Source of the DNA: an uncultured Eubacteriales bacterium
GTDB lineage: Bacteria; Bacillota; Clostridia; Peptostreptococcales; Anaerovoracaceae
Length of the DNA stretch: 64,000 nucleotides
Direction: 5' to 3'
NCBI GenBank assembly: GCA_902774265.1
Contig: CACYHR010000001.1
Span: forward strand, 1 to 64,000
Shown here: positions 7,000-17,300 of the stretch, in pieces
Layout of the letters: each line of letters begins with the position of its first letter
Numbering within the stretch: position 1 is the stretch's first letter
Translations under genes and position numbers: made by a program
The notes under the pieces: model-generated
What the model was told of the DNA's origin: nothing
What the model saw: the letters and a program-made list of their open reading frames with translations, nothing else
Database searches by the model: none

Positions 7000-8010
7000 A
7001 TGAAAGCAGCTTTATATCAGGGACAGGGACAGATAGAACTTACGACACTGCCGGATCCGGAATGCACACCGGAAGGCGCAGTGCTTCAGAATGTATACGC
7101 CAGCATCTGTGGTACTGACGTTGCAGTTTATAAGCACGGGACCGGTCTCGGACATAAGATAACAATAGGCGGCGAATTCGGACACGAAGCATTCTGCCGC
7201 ATCAAGGAAACGGGCAGCAAAGTAACAGACTTAAAACCGGGGGACAGAGTCTATCCTTACCCGAGAGCGGTTACAGGCGATCCGCGCAGAGCCGGTACCA
7301 TTGGAGGCTTTTCTGAATATATCAATGCTCCTGTTGCGAGAGAAGGCGTAGAAGTTTATAAGGTGAGCAACAAAATCACCGACCGTGAGGCTGCGCTGAT
7401 AGAACCTTTTACAGTAGGGTGCAGGGCGGCAAGAAGATCCGCACCTGAGCAGGGAGAAAATGCGATAGTTTTCGGCGCAGGAACAATTGGAATCGGTGCC
7501 GCAATCGCACTGAAGCATTTCGGCTGCGAGAAGGTGATGATATGTGACCTCGCTGATTTGAGGTTGTCCATTGCAGAGAAGCTGGGATTCGCAGTATGTA
7601 ATAACGGTACAGAAGACCTTGCTTCATCTGCAGAGTCATATTTCGGTACTGCATTTGGTTACAAGGGGCCAACTGCTGATGTGGATATAATGATAGATGC
7701 CGCAGGCGCAGACCCTATAATAGATTACTACCTGGAGCATGGTAAGGTTGATTCATGCATGGTCATGGTAGCCGTCGGAACCAATGTCAGACCTGTAGAT
7801 GTGCTCGGAATGACATTCGGCCAGTTGGCACTGATCGGGAGCGGCGGGTATACACCTGACGATGTAAGAGATGTGATGTCCATCATGGAAAGCGGGGAAT
7901 GGGATATAGAGAGCCTTATAACCCACGAATATCCATGGGAGCAGTTGGAAGAGGCCATACAGATGGCAGGCAGAACAGATGAGGCACTAAATGTGCTTAT
8001 CAGATACTGA
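7000..8010 (+). CDS. Zinc-binding alcohol dehydrogenase-like protein (MDR superfamily)
   Basis: The protein has 336 aa and probably oxidises a sugar alcohol or other secondary alcohol with NAD(P). Catalytic zinc ligands are visible: Cys37 (SICGTD), His62/Glu63 (GHE) and a Glu near residue 139 (LIEPFTVG). The Rossmann motif GAGTIGIGAA is at about 158-167, followed by an acidic residue (CDLADLRL) that favours NAD. The four-Cys structural zinc loop of classical members is absent, replaced by YPYPRAVTGDPRRAGTIGG. AGGAAG precedes the ATG. It stands alone, so its substrate cannot be inferred from neighbours. Confidence 0.82.
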   Translation: MKAALYQGQGQIELTTLPDPECTPEGAVLQNVYASICGTDVAVYKHGTGLGHKITIGGEFGHEAFCRIKETGSKVTDLKPGDRVYPYPRAVTGDPRRAGTIGGFSEYINAPVAREGVEVYKVSNKITDREAALIEPFTVGCRAARRSAPEQGENAIVFGAGTIGIGAAIALKHFGCEKVMICDLADLRLSIAEKLGFAVCNNGTEDLASSAESYFGTAFGYKGPTADVDIMIDAAGADPIIDYYLEHGKVDSCMVMVAVGTNVRPVDVLGMTFGQLALIGSGGYTPDDVRDVMSIMESGEWDIESLITHEYPWEQLEEAIQMAGRTDEALNVLIRY

Positions 8011-8187
8011 ATTCAGGACCGTCATGGACAAGAATGACAACGGGAGCATAATCGTTGATTTTCGCACCCTGCAGGTCAGGAAGGTTCAGAACAGAGAAGA
8101 TCGTTACCAATAAAGGCTTCGGTCTTTTTGTTTATAAAAAAAGAAATGCTTTCAGAGCATGTTGCATCACAGTTTGGCAGTACCAAG

Positions 8188-8217
8188 TTGATGTCACAAA
8201 ACACTGTAAAATATAGT
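8188..8217 (+). promoter_or_regulatory. Possible sigma-A promoter
   Basis: TTGATG (8188-8193), 18 nt, TATAGT (8212-8217) lie about 90 nt before the start at 8308. The rest of the 8011-8307 interval shows no gene and only weak hairpins around 8105-8160. Confidence 0.4.
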
Positions 8218-8307
8218 ACAATCAGCTAAAGAGGGCGAAGAACAGATCAGCCCTGATATAAGCTTATTGCTGACAACGCGGGATTTTTCCCGGGGAAGAA
8301 GGACAAA

Positions 8308-10542
8308 ATGAAACTGACCGGATACAGGAGGATGATCATCCTCGTGCTCGCATTCGTCATCACTGCACTCGCTCCATTGCAGGCTGCTGCGGCACCTAAG
8401 AAAGAGTATGTCGGAGATCTTTATCTCGCATACGGCAAGGATGCTGACTCGGCAAAGCAGGCTCTTAAAGATAAGGGCTTCACTCCTATAGAGGGTAACT
8501 TCAATGACGGCGGAGACACGTACGCCATGCTCGGATATAAGACGACAAACGATATACGTTATGCGATCACCGATATTGCCGTCATGAACATGCGCGGCAA
8601 CTACAGCGTAGAGGATTATCAGAATATGCTCAAGGAGAAAAAGTCCGAGATCGCTGGATTCCTCGAGGAGTTCATGGTAGTCATCAAGGAATACCGTGCT
8701 AATTATGAAGCCGGCAAGACGAAAGCAATCTATGTCCACGACCTTCTTAACAAATACACAGACGATGATACCGGTATGAAGCTCGGAGATCTCTTCCTTG
8801 CAGATACTCTGCAGGACAAGGTCGGCATACAGAAGAGCATCACGGCTGAGAACAAAGATAATCTTCCTGACCTCATCACGATACTGCTGCAGGGTAATTC
8901 TGAGGTGGTCAAGTCGGTCGAGCTGCTTCTTTCGATGGCAACTGATCCATCGGATGATACATGGCTGGACAGGTTCTCGAATCTGACATTTGATGACCTG
9001 CTCGACAACGTGGCAGAGACTCAGCCTAAGCTCAACACAGAGGCAAAACAACTGCAGTATCTCGACAATATCTACGGCGGGATCGCAGAGATCATAGCAG
9101 CAGATATGGTATCGATCAGAGATCAGCTTGCAGCATATGAGGAGTCAGGCCTGCAGCTCGATACTGCAACAGAAGAGGATATAAAGAAAGCCTTCGGCGA
9201 TCCTGAAGCTCTTGAAGACGAAGAGGCAATTGAGGCTGCAGCTGCAATAAATAACTGGTTGTCTGCAGGCAGCATATACGAAAACCTCAAAGCATATGAA
9301 GGCGGCAGATTCGGCAAGGGCGAACTCCTCGATTTCTTCATGGAGGAGACTGATCCTGATGATGCAGAACGACTCTATCCTATAGTCGCATCTCTTTCAG
9401 AAGGACAGTGGTACGGTCTTCCGTTCGTGTCGTTTGATATGCATCTCAGAAATGCTTTCGCGGATGAAAAAACCTGGAAGAACCAGGCAGACTCAGCCGG
9501 AACAGCTATAGACGGATTGGAAGAATTGTCGGTTTACGCCAATATAGACAGAGGCATTTATAAAGATGACGGTACTGTTGCCCTTACCGACAATGCGGTA
9601 CGTGAGAAGAACATTGCTGACGGCACTTCAGGCACATATAAAGACGCCATGGATGCATTATCCATATCTACAGTCATAAGCTGGACAGCTTTTTCGATCA
9701 GCACTGTTGTGGCTCTCTCGGTCAGGTGGAAATGGCTGGCAGAAGTAGATTATTATTATTATTTGAAAGATGTCTTGAAGAATGTCGATCCTGATGAATA
9801 CGACGTATGTCTTGCCGAGGCCAGGGTCGCCGGAATGGAACGCAGAAATGGCGCAAACTTTGCCACTCGCGCATCAAAACTCATTAAATATACAACTTTT
9901 GCGACAATAGCGATAGGACTAATAGCAGCCACGCTGACCATCATCGATATCCTTCGCGACAAGAGTGTTGAACAACTCCCTATCCCTAAGTATCTGGTGG
10001 ACAACCGTACAGACTCAGAGGGGAACAGCTTTAGCATCAACTACAAGGCGGTCGAATGCAACCGGGAGGAATTCTTCGGGAGCGGATATAAGCGGCAGAC
10101 CGGAACTTCTGCAGACCTAATGGCGGACGAGGGTAAGCAATGGCTTGCGTTGTATGTATCGAGAAATTCACTGGCGGGCAATCCTGTACTCGCAGATTTC
10201 GCAGTTCAGAATAAACCAGAAGCGCCGGCAGGTCTTACAGGCAACCTGCATATTGTCTGTGAAATGGGAGCGGTCAATGTGGCAAGCGGCGCCTTCAGGA
10301 ATTATTCCACATTTACACAGACGATCAATCTGATATCGGAAAGGAAGCTGTACATGTTCTACGGGGTCTCTGATACACCTAAGACATATGACGAATCCTC
10401 AGGCAACATGACTGCGACTGACCTTAGCAGCGGCAGAGAAGCATTATTCGGATTCGGCGGCATGGCGATCGGCGCCATACTCGGTGCATTACTTGCATCG
10501 GTGCTGCGGAGAAAGAAAGAATCAGAGACAGAAGCTGCCTGA
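8308..10542 (+). CDS. Large exported/membrane protein of unknown function (744 aa)
   Basis: The family is not recognised. An N-terminal signal peptide (RRMIILVLAFVITALAPLQAAAA) is followed by a long helical, acidic extracellular region (about residues 30-440). Three further hydrophobic segments follow: about 448-472 (ISWTAFSISTVVALSVRWKW), about 525-548 (FATIAIGLIAATLTIIDIL) and a C-terminal segment about 712-733 (FGGMAIGAILGALLASVL) ending in RRKK. A second extracellular domain of about 165 residues lies between the last two. GAAGAAGGAC provides a weak ribosome binding site. The following gene encodes another large exported protein, suggesting a cell-surface cluster. Confidence 0.8.
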   Translation: MKLTGYRRMIILVLAFVITALAPLQAAAAPKKEYVGDLYLAYGKDADSAKQALKDKGFTPIEGNFNDGGDTYAMLGYKTTNDIRYAITDIAVMNMRGNYSVEDYQNMLKEKKSEIAGFLEEFMVVIKEYRANYEAGKTKAIYVHDLLNKYTDDDTGMKLGDLFLADTLQDKVGIQKSITAENKDNLPDLITILLQGNSEVVKSVELLLSMATDPSDDTWLDRFSNLTFDDLLDNVAETQPKLNTEAKQLQYLDNIYGGIAEIIAADMVSIRDQLAAYEESGLQLDTATEEDIKKAFGDPEALEDEEAIEAAAAINNWLSAGSIYENLKAYEGGRFGKGELLDFFMEETDPDDAERLYPIVASLSEGQWYGLPFVSFDMHLRNAFADEKTWKNQADSAGTAIDGLEELSVYANIDRGIYKDDGTVALTDNAVREKNIADGTSGTYKDAMDALSISTVISWTAFSISTVVALSVRWKWLAEVDYYYYLKDVLKNVDPDEYDVCLAEARVAGMERRNGANFATRASKLIKYTTFATIAIGLIAATLTIIDILRDKSVEQLPIPKYLVDNRTDSEGNSFSINYKAVECNREEFFGSGYKRQTGTSADLMADEGKQWLALYVSRNSLAGNPVLADFAVQNKPEAPAGLTGNLHIVCEMGAVNVASGAFRNYSTFTQTINLISERKLYMFYGVSDTPKTYDESSGNMTATDLSSGREALFGFGGMAIGAILGALLASVLRRKKESETEAA

Positions 10543-10651
10543 GAATTGCGCTTATATAACAGACATTAAGCTCCGAACCGGTGCGAACATAATTCTGCCT
10601 TTGCTATTTTGCATTGGAAGAGCGTAAAATATGCCCGGTTATGATAGAATA

Positions 10652-10719
10652 CAACTAATGTAGTTGACTCTAAACAAATGAGTTCAATAGGTTTATCCTA
10701 CGGCGGCCATAACAGCCGC
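10652..10719 (+). promoter_or_regulatory. Leader with two small inverted repeats
   Basis: CAACTA-ATG-TAGTTG (10652-10666) and GCGGC/GCCGC (10703-10719) lie between the stop at 10542 and the start at 10743; GAGGAG precedes the latter start. TAGAAT in the same stretch could be a -10 box, but no convincing -35 was found. Confidence 0.35.
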
Positions 10720-10742
10720 AAATAATAGAGGAGAAACAGTTT

Positions 10743-13700
10743 ATGAAGAAGAAAAGACTATTAGGCATCCTGTTCGGCCTTGCGCTTGTGTTGGCGATAA
10801 TGCCAACACAGGGGATGACCGTGCCGGTGTATGCGGACAGTGATACTGATCATACCGAACATTGGAGTGGGAATCAGACTATAACCGACAGTAGATCGAT
10901 TGAAAACGGTGTTACACTTGAGCAGAGTGTTACATTGACGATTGCCGAAGGAAAGAAGCTGACTGTCAATGGGTCAATTTTTACAAAAAGTTCAGAAAAT
11001 TTTACACTGACTGTCGAAGGGCAGGGAACGCTGGTCGTCAACGGTTCATTGGGAAATGCAGGAATCGTCGGAAGTATTGTAGTCAATGACGGCGTAGTCG
11101 AAATAACCGGTGGAAGTGGAAATATCGGCGCTGATAGCGCTAATGGAGGTGCCGTCGGTGGCAACGGCTATTCCGGCGTAAATGGATATGTAACAGTCAA
11201 TGGAGGGACGGTCACCATCACCGGTGGCAGCGGTGGCAACGGCGGTAACGGCGGAAACGGCGGTGCTGGTATTATGAATAGCCTGACTGTGAACGGCGGC
11301 AAGGTCAACGTGAACGGCGGCGATGGAGGCAAGGGTGGCAGCGGCAGCACAAGCGGCAGCAACGGAAATCCCGGTCAGGCGGTTGGGGCAGATCTTTCCT
11401 GTAAAAGTCCTCTGATATTTGCAGAAAGCGAAAACGGTATTGGTTGGACCACTGTTGATAAAAAGGAATCAGAAAATCTGCATTCCCAAATGCAGTATAT
11501 TAAGAGTGCGGTTGGATATCCGCTCTGGGTTGGTGGTGTGCATGTGAACAGCGCGAACATGGATAACGTGCTGGGTGATACAGACAGCGAAAAAGCTACG
11601 GTGAAATTTGCTCCCGCGAATAGCAGCGCAAATCCTCCAACCTCGGCCACGCTGACACTGAATAATGCTCAAATAACAGGAAAATATAATAGCAATAATA
11701 GTAGTTACAACATATATTCAAAAGACATCGATCTAACGACTGTACTGAAAGGCGAAAACAGCATCGGTGACCCGAATGATCCTGTGGACTTTGCTGTTCG
11801 GATCGAGGGAGATAAGAGCGCCGGCAATCTGACCATAAAAGGCTCAGAGGAAACACAAGCTTCAGACAGCTTAACTGTTAATGGTAATAGAAGAGCGATA
11901 ATGATACAAGGCGGAGACTTATCCGTAACGGACGGTGCGGAGATTGAAGCAACTGCAAACAGTGCTGGAAGCGAACAAGCAATATATGTAATGGCTGGTA
12001 ATGTTGGTGGCAGTAATGTTGGTGGCAGTAATGTTGGCGGTAATATAACAATTTCCGGCAGCAAAGTCACAGCTACCGGCGACGCGGGAGGACTTATCAC
12101 TTCAGGTTCTAATAGCCCTAATAGCGGAAATATAGTAATGACAGACTCCGATGTTACTGCAATAACAGAAGGCAGCCAGAATGTTGATGCTATATCAGCA
12201 AATGGAAATGTAACAATCAGCGGAGGAACAGTAAATGCCACGGTCAAAATAGCAAATTATGCCACAGACAATACTAACTGTGATGCCATCTACGCTGAAA
12301 AAGAAATCTCGGTTACCGGAGGAACAGTAAATGCCACCGTAGAGAATTGTGTTGAAAAATGCGATGCTATTACAGCAAAAGGCAATGTAACAATCAGTGG
12401 GGGAACTGTGAATGCCACAGTCAAAACAGCAGAGGGTGCCACAGTCATTAATGATTGTGATGCCATCTACGCTGAAGGCGTGTGGGAAAACGAGAAGTAT
12501 GTTAGCGATGGCAAAATTAACATTACCGGAGGAACTGTAACTGCTACAGTTAATGGTGGCTCGAAAAATTGTGATGCCATCTATGCTGAGGGTGAGGTTA
12601 ATATAAGTGGACCGAAGACCAAGGTTACCGCAACAACTAGCAATGAAAAGGCGATACGTGGCAATAACGTATCTATAACAAATGGTACAGATGTCACCGT
12701 TATTTCAGATGATGTAGGCATAAATGCTTATGGTGGAAATTTAACTATTAACAACAGCATTGTCAACGCAAATACTAATGGTGAAGCGATATGTGCAGTG
12801 AAGAAGGATGCTGGTGGTGATATTAGCATTAGCAATAGTACCGTCACGGCTAAGGGCAGTGATGCATTAAGTGGGTATGAAGTCGAATTGAATAATTCCA
12901 CAGTGACCGCAGAAGGAAAAACCTGTGCAATAAGAGCATACGATAAAATTGATATAGTAGACAGTAAAATGGATAGTACGGAAGGTCAAATCTACACAGA
13001 TGAGGTGCTGACAATTCGGGACTCCAGAGTAATAGCTAGTTATGTAGCCAATACTTTGTATGGAGTTAAGGGTATCAATATCGAAGAAACCGAAAACGGA
13101 GATACATATGTTGAGGCGACTATAAAAAAAGAATCGGGACAGGACGGAGATAATGATAACCCTGACATTGCTATCCGTTCTGATGCGTACCTTACAATCA
13201 CAGGATCTCTCGCTATCACTGAACCTGAAGGCGGAAAAATCGGTGACCTCGAAAAACAAAATGGATATGTTACGATTTTAAACAGTGAAAATAAACCTTC
13301 GTCTCACGTGATTATTACAACGCCTGATCCTTCCGGCGGCGGGAATGTACCTTACGTCGATTCTGTTCAGCGGGTCGTAAATAAGATCAAGGCTCTGCCT
13401 GATCCGGAAAGAGTTACGTTAAATGACGAGAAGGCTGTCAATGAGGCGAACAAGGCATTCAACGATCTGACTGATGCTCAGAAGGGTGATAGCAGGCTCA
13501 CTCCGGAGCTCAAGAGTAAGCTGGAAGACTGCGTGAATGCTCTTGATAAAGCCAGGAAGGATAAAGAAGATCAGGAAGCTGCTGATAAGGTGTCCGGTAT
13601 GATAGATGCTCTTCCGGATGATCCGGAGAAAGCCGGCAAAGATGATGCTCAGGCTGCGTACGGTGCATACATGGCATTAACGGATGCACAGAAGGCTCTT

Positions 13701-14069
13701 CTTTCGGATGATGCAAAACAGAAGGTGGCTGCATACAAATATTTCTATGAGGTCAAGTATGCAGAAGCACAGAAAGTGAAGATGTCTTCCGCTAAGGCTA
13801 AGAAGGGCGGAAAGGCCGTTGTTAAGTGGAAGAAGAATAAAGCTGCAGACGGCTATAGACTGTACTACAAGGCTAAAGGCGTTAAGGCTAAGTATGTAAA
13901 CATAAAGAGCTCTAAGACCGTCAAGACGACTGTTAAGAAGCTTAAGGACGGTAAAGTTTACAGCTTCAAGGTGCGTTCGTACACTAAGGTCAATGACCCG
14001 TCAACAGGGAAAGCGAAGAAAGTATACGGCAAGTGGTCGAAGGCTAAGAAGGTAAGAGCGAAGAAGTAA
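10743..14069 (+). CDS. Large surface protein with beta-helix repeats and Fn3-like C-terminus
   Basis: The protein has 1108 aa. A signal peptide (KKKRLLGILFGLALVLAIMPTQG) is followed by low-complexity Gly/Asn/Val repeats (about residues 100-220) and repeated VTISGGTVNATV-type strands (about 260-860), the pattern of right-handed beta-helix or carbohydrate-binding surface proteins. A helical part (about 880-1000, with two LTDAQK units as in FIVAR-like modules) precedes a Lys-rich Fn3-like domain (about 1015-1108: WKKNKAADGYRLYYKAK, KVYSFKVRSYTKV). There is no LPXTG motif or C-terminal membrane anchor; the basic C-terminus may bind the wall. Function is probably adhesion or glycan binding, by inference. 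Confidence 0.8.
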   Translation: MKKKRLLGILFGLALVLAIMPTQGMTVPVYADSDTDHTEHWSGNQTITDSRSIENGVTLEQSVTLTIAEGKKLTVNGSIFTKSSENFTLTVEGQGTLVVNGSLGNAGIVGSIVVNDGVVEITGGSGNIGADSANGGAVGGNGYSGVNGYVTVNGGTVTITGGSGGNGGNGGNGGAGIMNSLTVNGGKVNVNGGDGGKGGSGSTSGSNGNPGQAVGADLSCKSPLIFAESENGIGWTTVDKKESENLHSQMQYIKSAVGYPLWVGGVHVNSANMDNVLGDTDSEKATVKFAPANSSANPPTSATLTLNNAQITGKYNSNNSSYNIYSKDIDLTTVLKGENSIGDPNDPVDFAVRIEGDKSAGNLTIKGSEETQASDSLTVNGNRRAIMIQGGDLSVTDGAEIEATANSAGSEQAIYVMAGNVGGSNVGGSNVGGNITISGSKVTATGDAGGLITSGSNSPNSGNIVMTDSDVTAITEGSQNVDAISANGNVTISGGTVNATVKIANYATDNTNCDAIYAEKEISVTGGTVNATVENCVEKCDAITAKGNVTISGGTVNATVKTAEGATVINDCDAIYAEGVWENEKYVSDGKINITGGTVTATVNGGSKNCDAIYAEGEVNISGPKTKVTATTSNEKAIRGNNVSITNGTDVTVISDDVGINAYGGNLTINNSIVNANTNGEAICAVKKDAGGDISISNSTVTAKGSDALSGYEVELNNSTVTAEGKTCAIRAYDKIDIVDSKMDSTEGQIYTDEVLTIRDSRVIASYVANTLYGVKGINIEETENGDTYVEATIKKESGQDGDNDNPDIAIRSDAYLTITGSLAITEPEGGKIGDLEKQNGYVTILNSENKPSSHVIITTPDPSGGGNVPYVDSVQRVVNKIKALPDPERVTLNDEKAVNEANKAFNDLTDAQKGDSRLTPELKSKLEDCVNALDKARKDKEDQEAADKVSGMIDALPDDPEKAGKDDAQAAYGAYMALTDAQKALLSDDAKQKVAAYKYFYEVKYAEAQKVKMSSAKAKKGGKAVVKWKKNKAADGYRLYYKAKGVKAKYVNIKSSKTVKTTVKKLKDGKVYSFKVRSYTKVNDPSTGKAKKVYGKWSKAKKVRAKK
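12000..12044 (+). repeat. Three 15-bp tandem repeats inside the surface-protein gene
   Basis: The unit AATGTTGGTGGCAGT occurs at 12000, 12015 and, with changes, 12030, encoding NVGGS three times. It is in frame, so slippage would change protein length by 5 residues. Confidence 0.8.
12205..12600 (+). repeat. Imperfect internal repeats encoding beta-strand units
   Basis: Four related blocks carry GGAGGAACAGTAAATGCCAC or close variants (near 12222, 12319, 12399 and 12529), each with a following TGTGATGCCATCTACGCTGA-like block. They encode SGGTVNATV and CDAIYAE units of the beta-helix. Confidence 0.75.
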
Positions 14070-14085
14070 AACATGCTGAGAAATG

Positions 14086-14117
14086 CGGGCGGTTGTAAGA
14101 TCGCCCGTTTGATATTT
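14086..14117 (+). terminator. Intrinsic terminator after surface-protein gene
   Basis: CGGGCG (14086-14091) pairs with CGCCCG (14102-14107) around a 10-nt loop, followed by TTTGATATTTT. The T-tract is interrupted, so strength is uncertain. The remaining interval to 14364 shows no gene and no clear promoter beyond AT-rich DNA. Confidence 0.6.
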
Positions 14118-14364
14118 TAAAAGGGAGGGGGATCGTTTATTATAATATACACTATGTGGTATCCTCCGCATCTTTCTTTTGCGAAAAGAAAATCTGTTAC
14201 AATTCAACACGTAGTATAACACAATTGTAAAAAATTGTTGATGTCTTACTCTGAGGGCCTGAATTGCATATCATAATCATAATAAGCTATAATATTTCAC
14301 ATCAAAATGTGACAGCGGCTCGTCACCTGCTGCACTTCAGAAAGGTTCAGAAAGGAATTCGGAT

Positions 14365-17300
14365 ATGAAAAGTCGATACAGAACTGGTAAACTGCTTGCC
14401 TTACTGTTAGCTCTTGCGCTGTCTGCGGCATGCGCTGTTCCTGCAGTAACGGTTGAATCATTTGCGTACGCAGGCAGTACAGACAGTACGGGCAGCAAAG
14501 CTGCATCGTCCGGGGGCTCTCAGTGGTACGATTCCATTCCTGAGATGCTTGCCGCGGGCGAATATGAAGAGGGGGTCGTGATTGCGGGCATAGATATGTC
14601 CAAAGCAAAGAAAGCCGATGATCCGTCTACGGCACTTGAGGAGAAGAAGCTCAGATCCGGTACTGAAGAGATAATGTCAGTGGATACCGGGAATGTAAGC
14701 GAAGCTGAAAGTGAAGAGGCGTCCGGGCAGTTATTCGGATCGTGGTTCAGCCGTTTCAGGAGTGAACTGAGCAGCGGCAGTGATGAAAGCGATCAAAACG
14801 AAGGCGATCAAAACGATGAAGAAGTCTGCATCACTTCGGTCAGACGGAGCGGTATGTCGACCGAAAAGATACTCAGACTGCTCGCGGATGATGACAGCGT
14901 CGTTTTTGCAGAACCGAATTACATAAAAAAGACGGAACCTGACAATGGCGATGCAGAGGCAGCTGCCGGCGCGGCAGCTGAGCACGCAGCAAAGATCGCC
15001 GAAGAGACCGAAGGGATCGATGTCAGTGAGACCGAAGATGAAGATTATTCTGCACCAAAGAACATCGGCGAATATGCCTGTGACGCAAGCGGTCTGCAGT
15101 GGAGCTCGGACGAAAATTCCACTTTGCACGCGGCAAACAAAAAAACCGATGTCTCAATGAAGGTCCCGGGGTGGCCTGCCGGTTCCAATATGGATCATGA
15201 AATAGTCACTGCAGTAGTTGACATGCCGGTGGACTTCAGCAATCCGGACCTCAAAGACAGAGCATATACATTCTCCCCTGAACTCAGGGCAAAGCTGGGA
15301 TGCGATGAGCACGGGTATAATGCGACCGTTGGTTCGAAGGACGGAAAACTGTACTATTTCCCGGGCGCTGATCATGGCACGCATGTTGCCGGAATAATCG
15401 GAGCATCGTGGGACGGCAAAGGCATAAGCGGAGTCGCTTCTGATGTACGCTTTGTGTCAGTGCAGATCAGTAATGAAGGCTACACCTCGCTGATCGATAT
15501 ACTCAGAGGCTATAATTTCATTAAGGACGCTGTTGTAAACGGAGTTCCCATCCGTATAGCGAACAACTCCTGGGGGCTCGAGCAGACGAGCAAAGCCCTT
15601 GATGCTGCGGTCAGAGAAGCAGGCAAATACGGTGTTCTGAGCTTTTTTGCAGCCGGAAACGAGAATGTGGATCTGAATTCATCGGTCTATATCAATGGGT
15701 CTCTGGCTGATAATCCGTATGCGGTCGTTGTTGCATCGACGACACCTGCGGGCGATCTCGCAGATTCAAGCAGTTACGGCAAGGGCGTAGTCGATCTCGG
15801 TGCGCCCGGCGCAGGTATACTGTCCTGCATTCGTCCGGACAGCTCACAGTACATACCGGCACTGACAGAGAATAATAAAGTATATGAAAACTTCGAGGAT
15901 AAGGGCGCGGGAACTCCGGAATCTGCCGCCGTAAAAGTCTGCCAGGTCGGATACATCAATCATGTGGACGAATATGGTTATAAGGAAAAGATTCCGGATC
16001 CGGATAAGACGATACCCGGAACGGAGGGCATCGTGGTTTCCGGAAGTAAAGAAATGGGTTTCGAGGGCAGGAATGTTCTTAAGATCAAAATAGATAAATC
16101 AAAGCTCGGCGGAGGCGGGGGGAACACTCTCGCGCTCAGAATGGATTTCGGCGATGTATCGGACTGCGGTATCTCGGCCGGCGATATGCTTGGATTCTCA
16201 TACGGAGGAAAAGATGAGTTAGAGCCTGTCAGAATTGTTGATACCGCAAGCGGAGCAGATCCGCATCCGGAACTGTTTAAAAGCAGCAACCGTAATTGCT
16301 GGAATACTTATTCATACCTTCCTGACGAAAAGATCGATACCAAAAACCTGTCATTCATACTTGAAATAGTTGCCAATACAAATGACGAGATATATCTTGA
16401 TACATTCGGGATCGGTAATGAACTGCAGCCATACGGGATCAAGAGCGGGACATCGATGGCAACGCCTGCAGTATCGGGGTCTGCTGCAGTGATCGCTTCA
16501 GGACACTACAGCGAACTTAACGGAATGAGTGCCTCTGACTCGGCTCAAAAGCTGGCTGATCTTGTTCGCGCAAGCGTCAGACCGATGGGATCTCTCAAAG
16601 ATATGACAAGCACAGGCGGCATCATTGATCTGTCTGTGGATGCGGAAAGATCAAATTCGACGGAACAGTCGGGACCGGTAATAAAGGACATAAGCGTCAG
16701 CGGCGGTGAGGTCAGACTTACGGGTAATAATTTCGGCGATGTGCAGGGTAAGGCAGCTGTCAGGAAATATGTGTCCGGATCGAATTCGGCTGTAAAGGCG
16801 GAGATCGCATCCTGGACCGACAGTGAAGCCGTGCTTACCCTCGATAAAGACTTCAGCGGGATCATAGAAGCGGTACTGACCGCATCAAACGGCAAAAAAG
16901 ATACGATAGTCAGCTTCGTCAGCAAGAGCGGCAATTTATTCGAAAAAGATCATCATATAGGCAGCGGGACGGGCGAGCCGTTTGAGTTCGATGAACCTGT
17001 CGCTGCAGATGACATGGATAAGCTGGGAGACTTTGAGACCTCGGGAATCCTCGAATCAGGCGGCGGCAGACTTTATTACATGCCGCAGGTCGCAAAAGTG
17101 GAAAAAGTACCGGCGTACAGAAGTCTGTACTGCTATGATCCGGGACAGGATGCATGGACAGCATGCCCTGCTTATCCTGCGTGGATCAGAGACGCGTCAG
17201 GCGCATGGCTTGACGGCAAACTGTATGTCAAAGGCACGCTTTGCGATGTTGATCAAAGCGGGACCATTCCTTACATTGATACGGAAAAATACAATCCTGA

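Noticed and set aside
8194-9051. Leftward 285-codon frame
   Set aside because: It lies antisense to the start of the 744-aa exported protein, with Cys/Ser/Arg-rich shadow composition.
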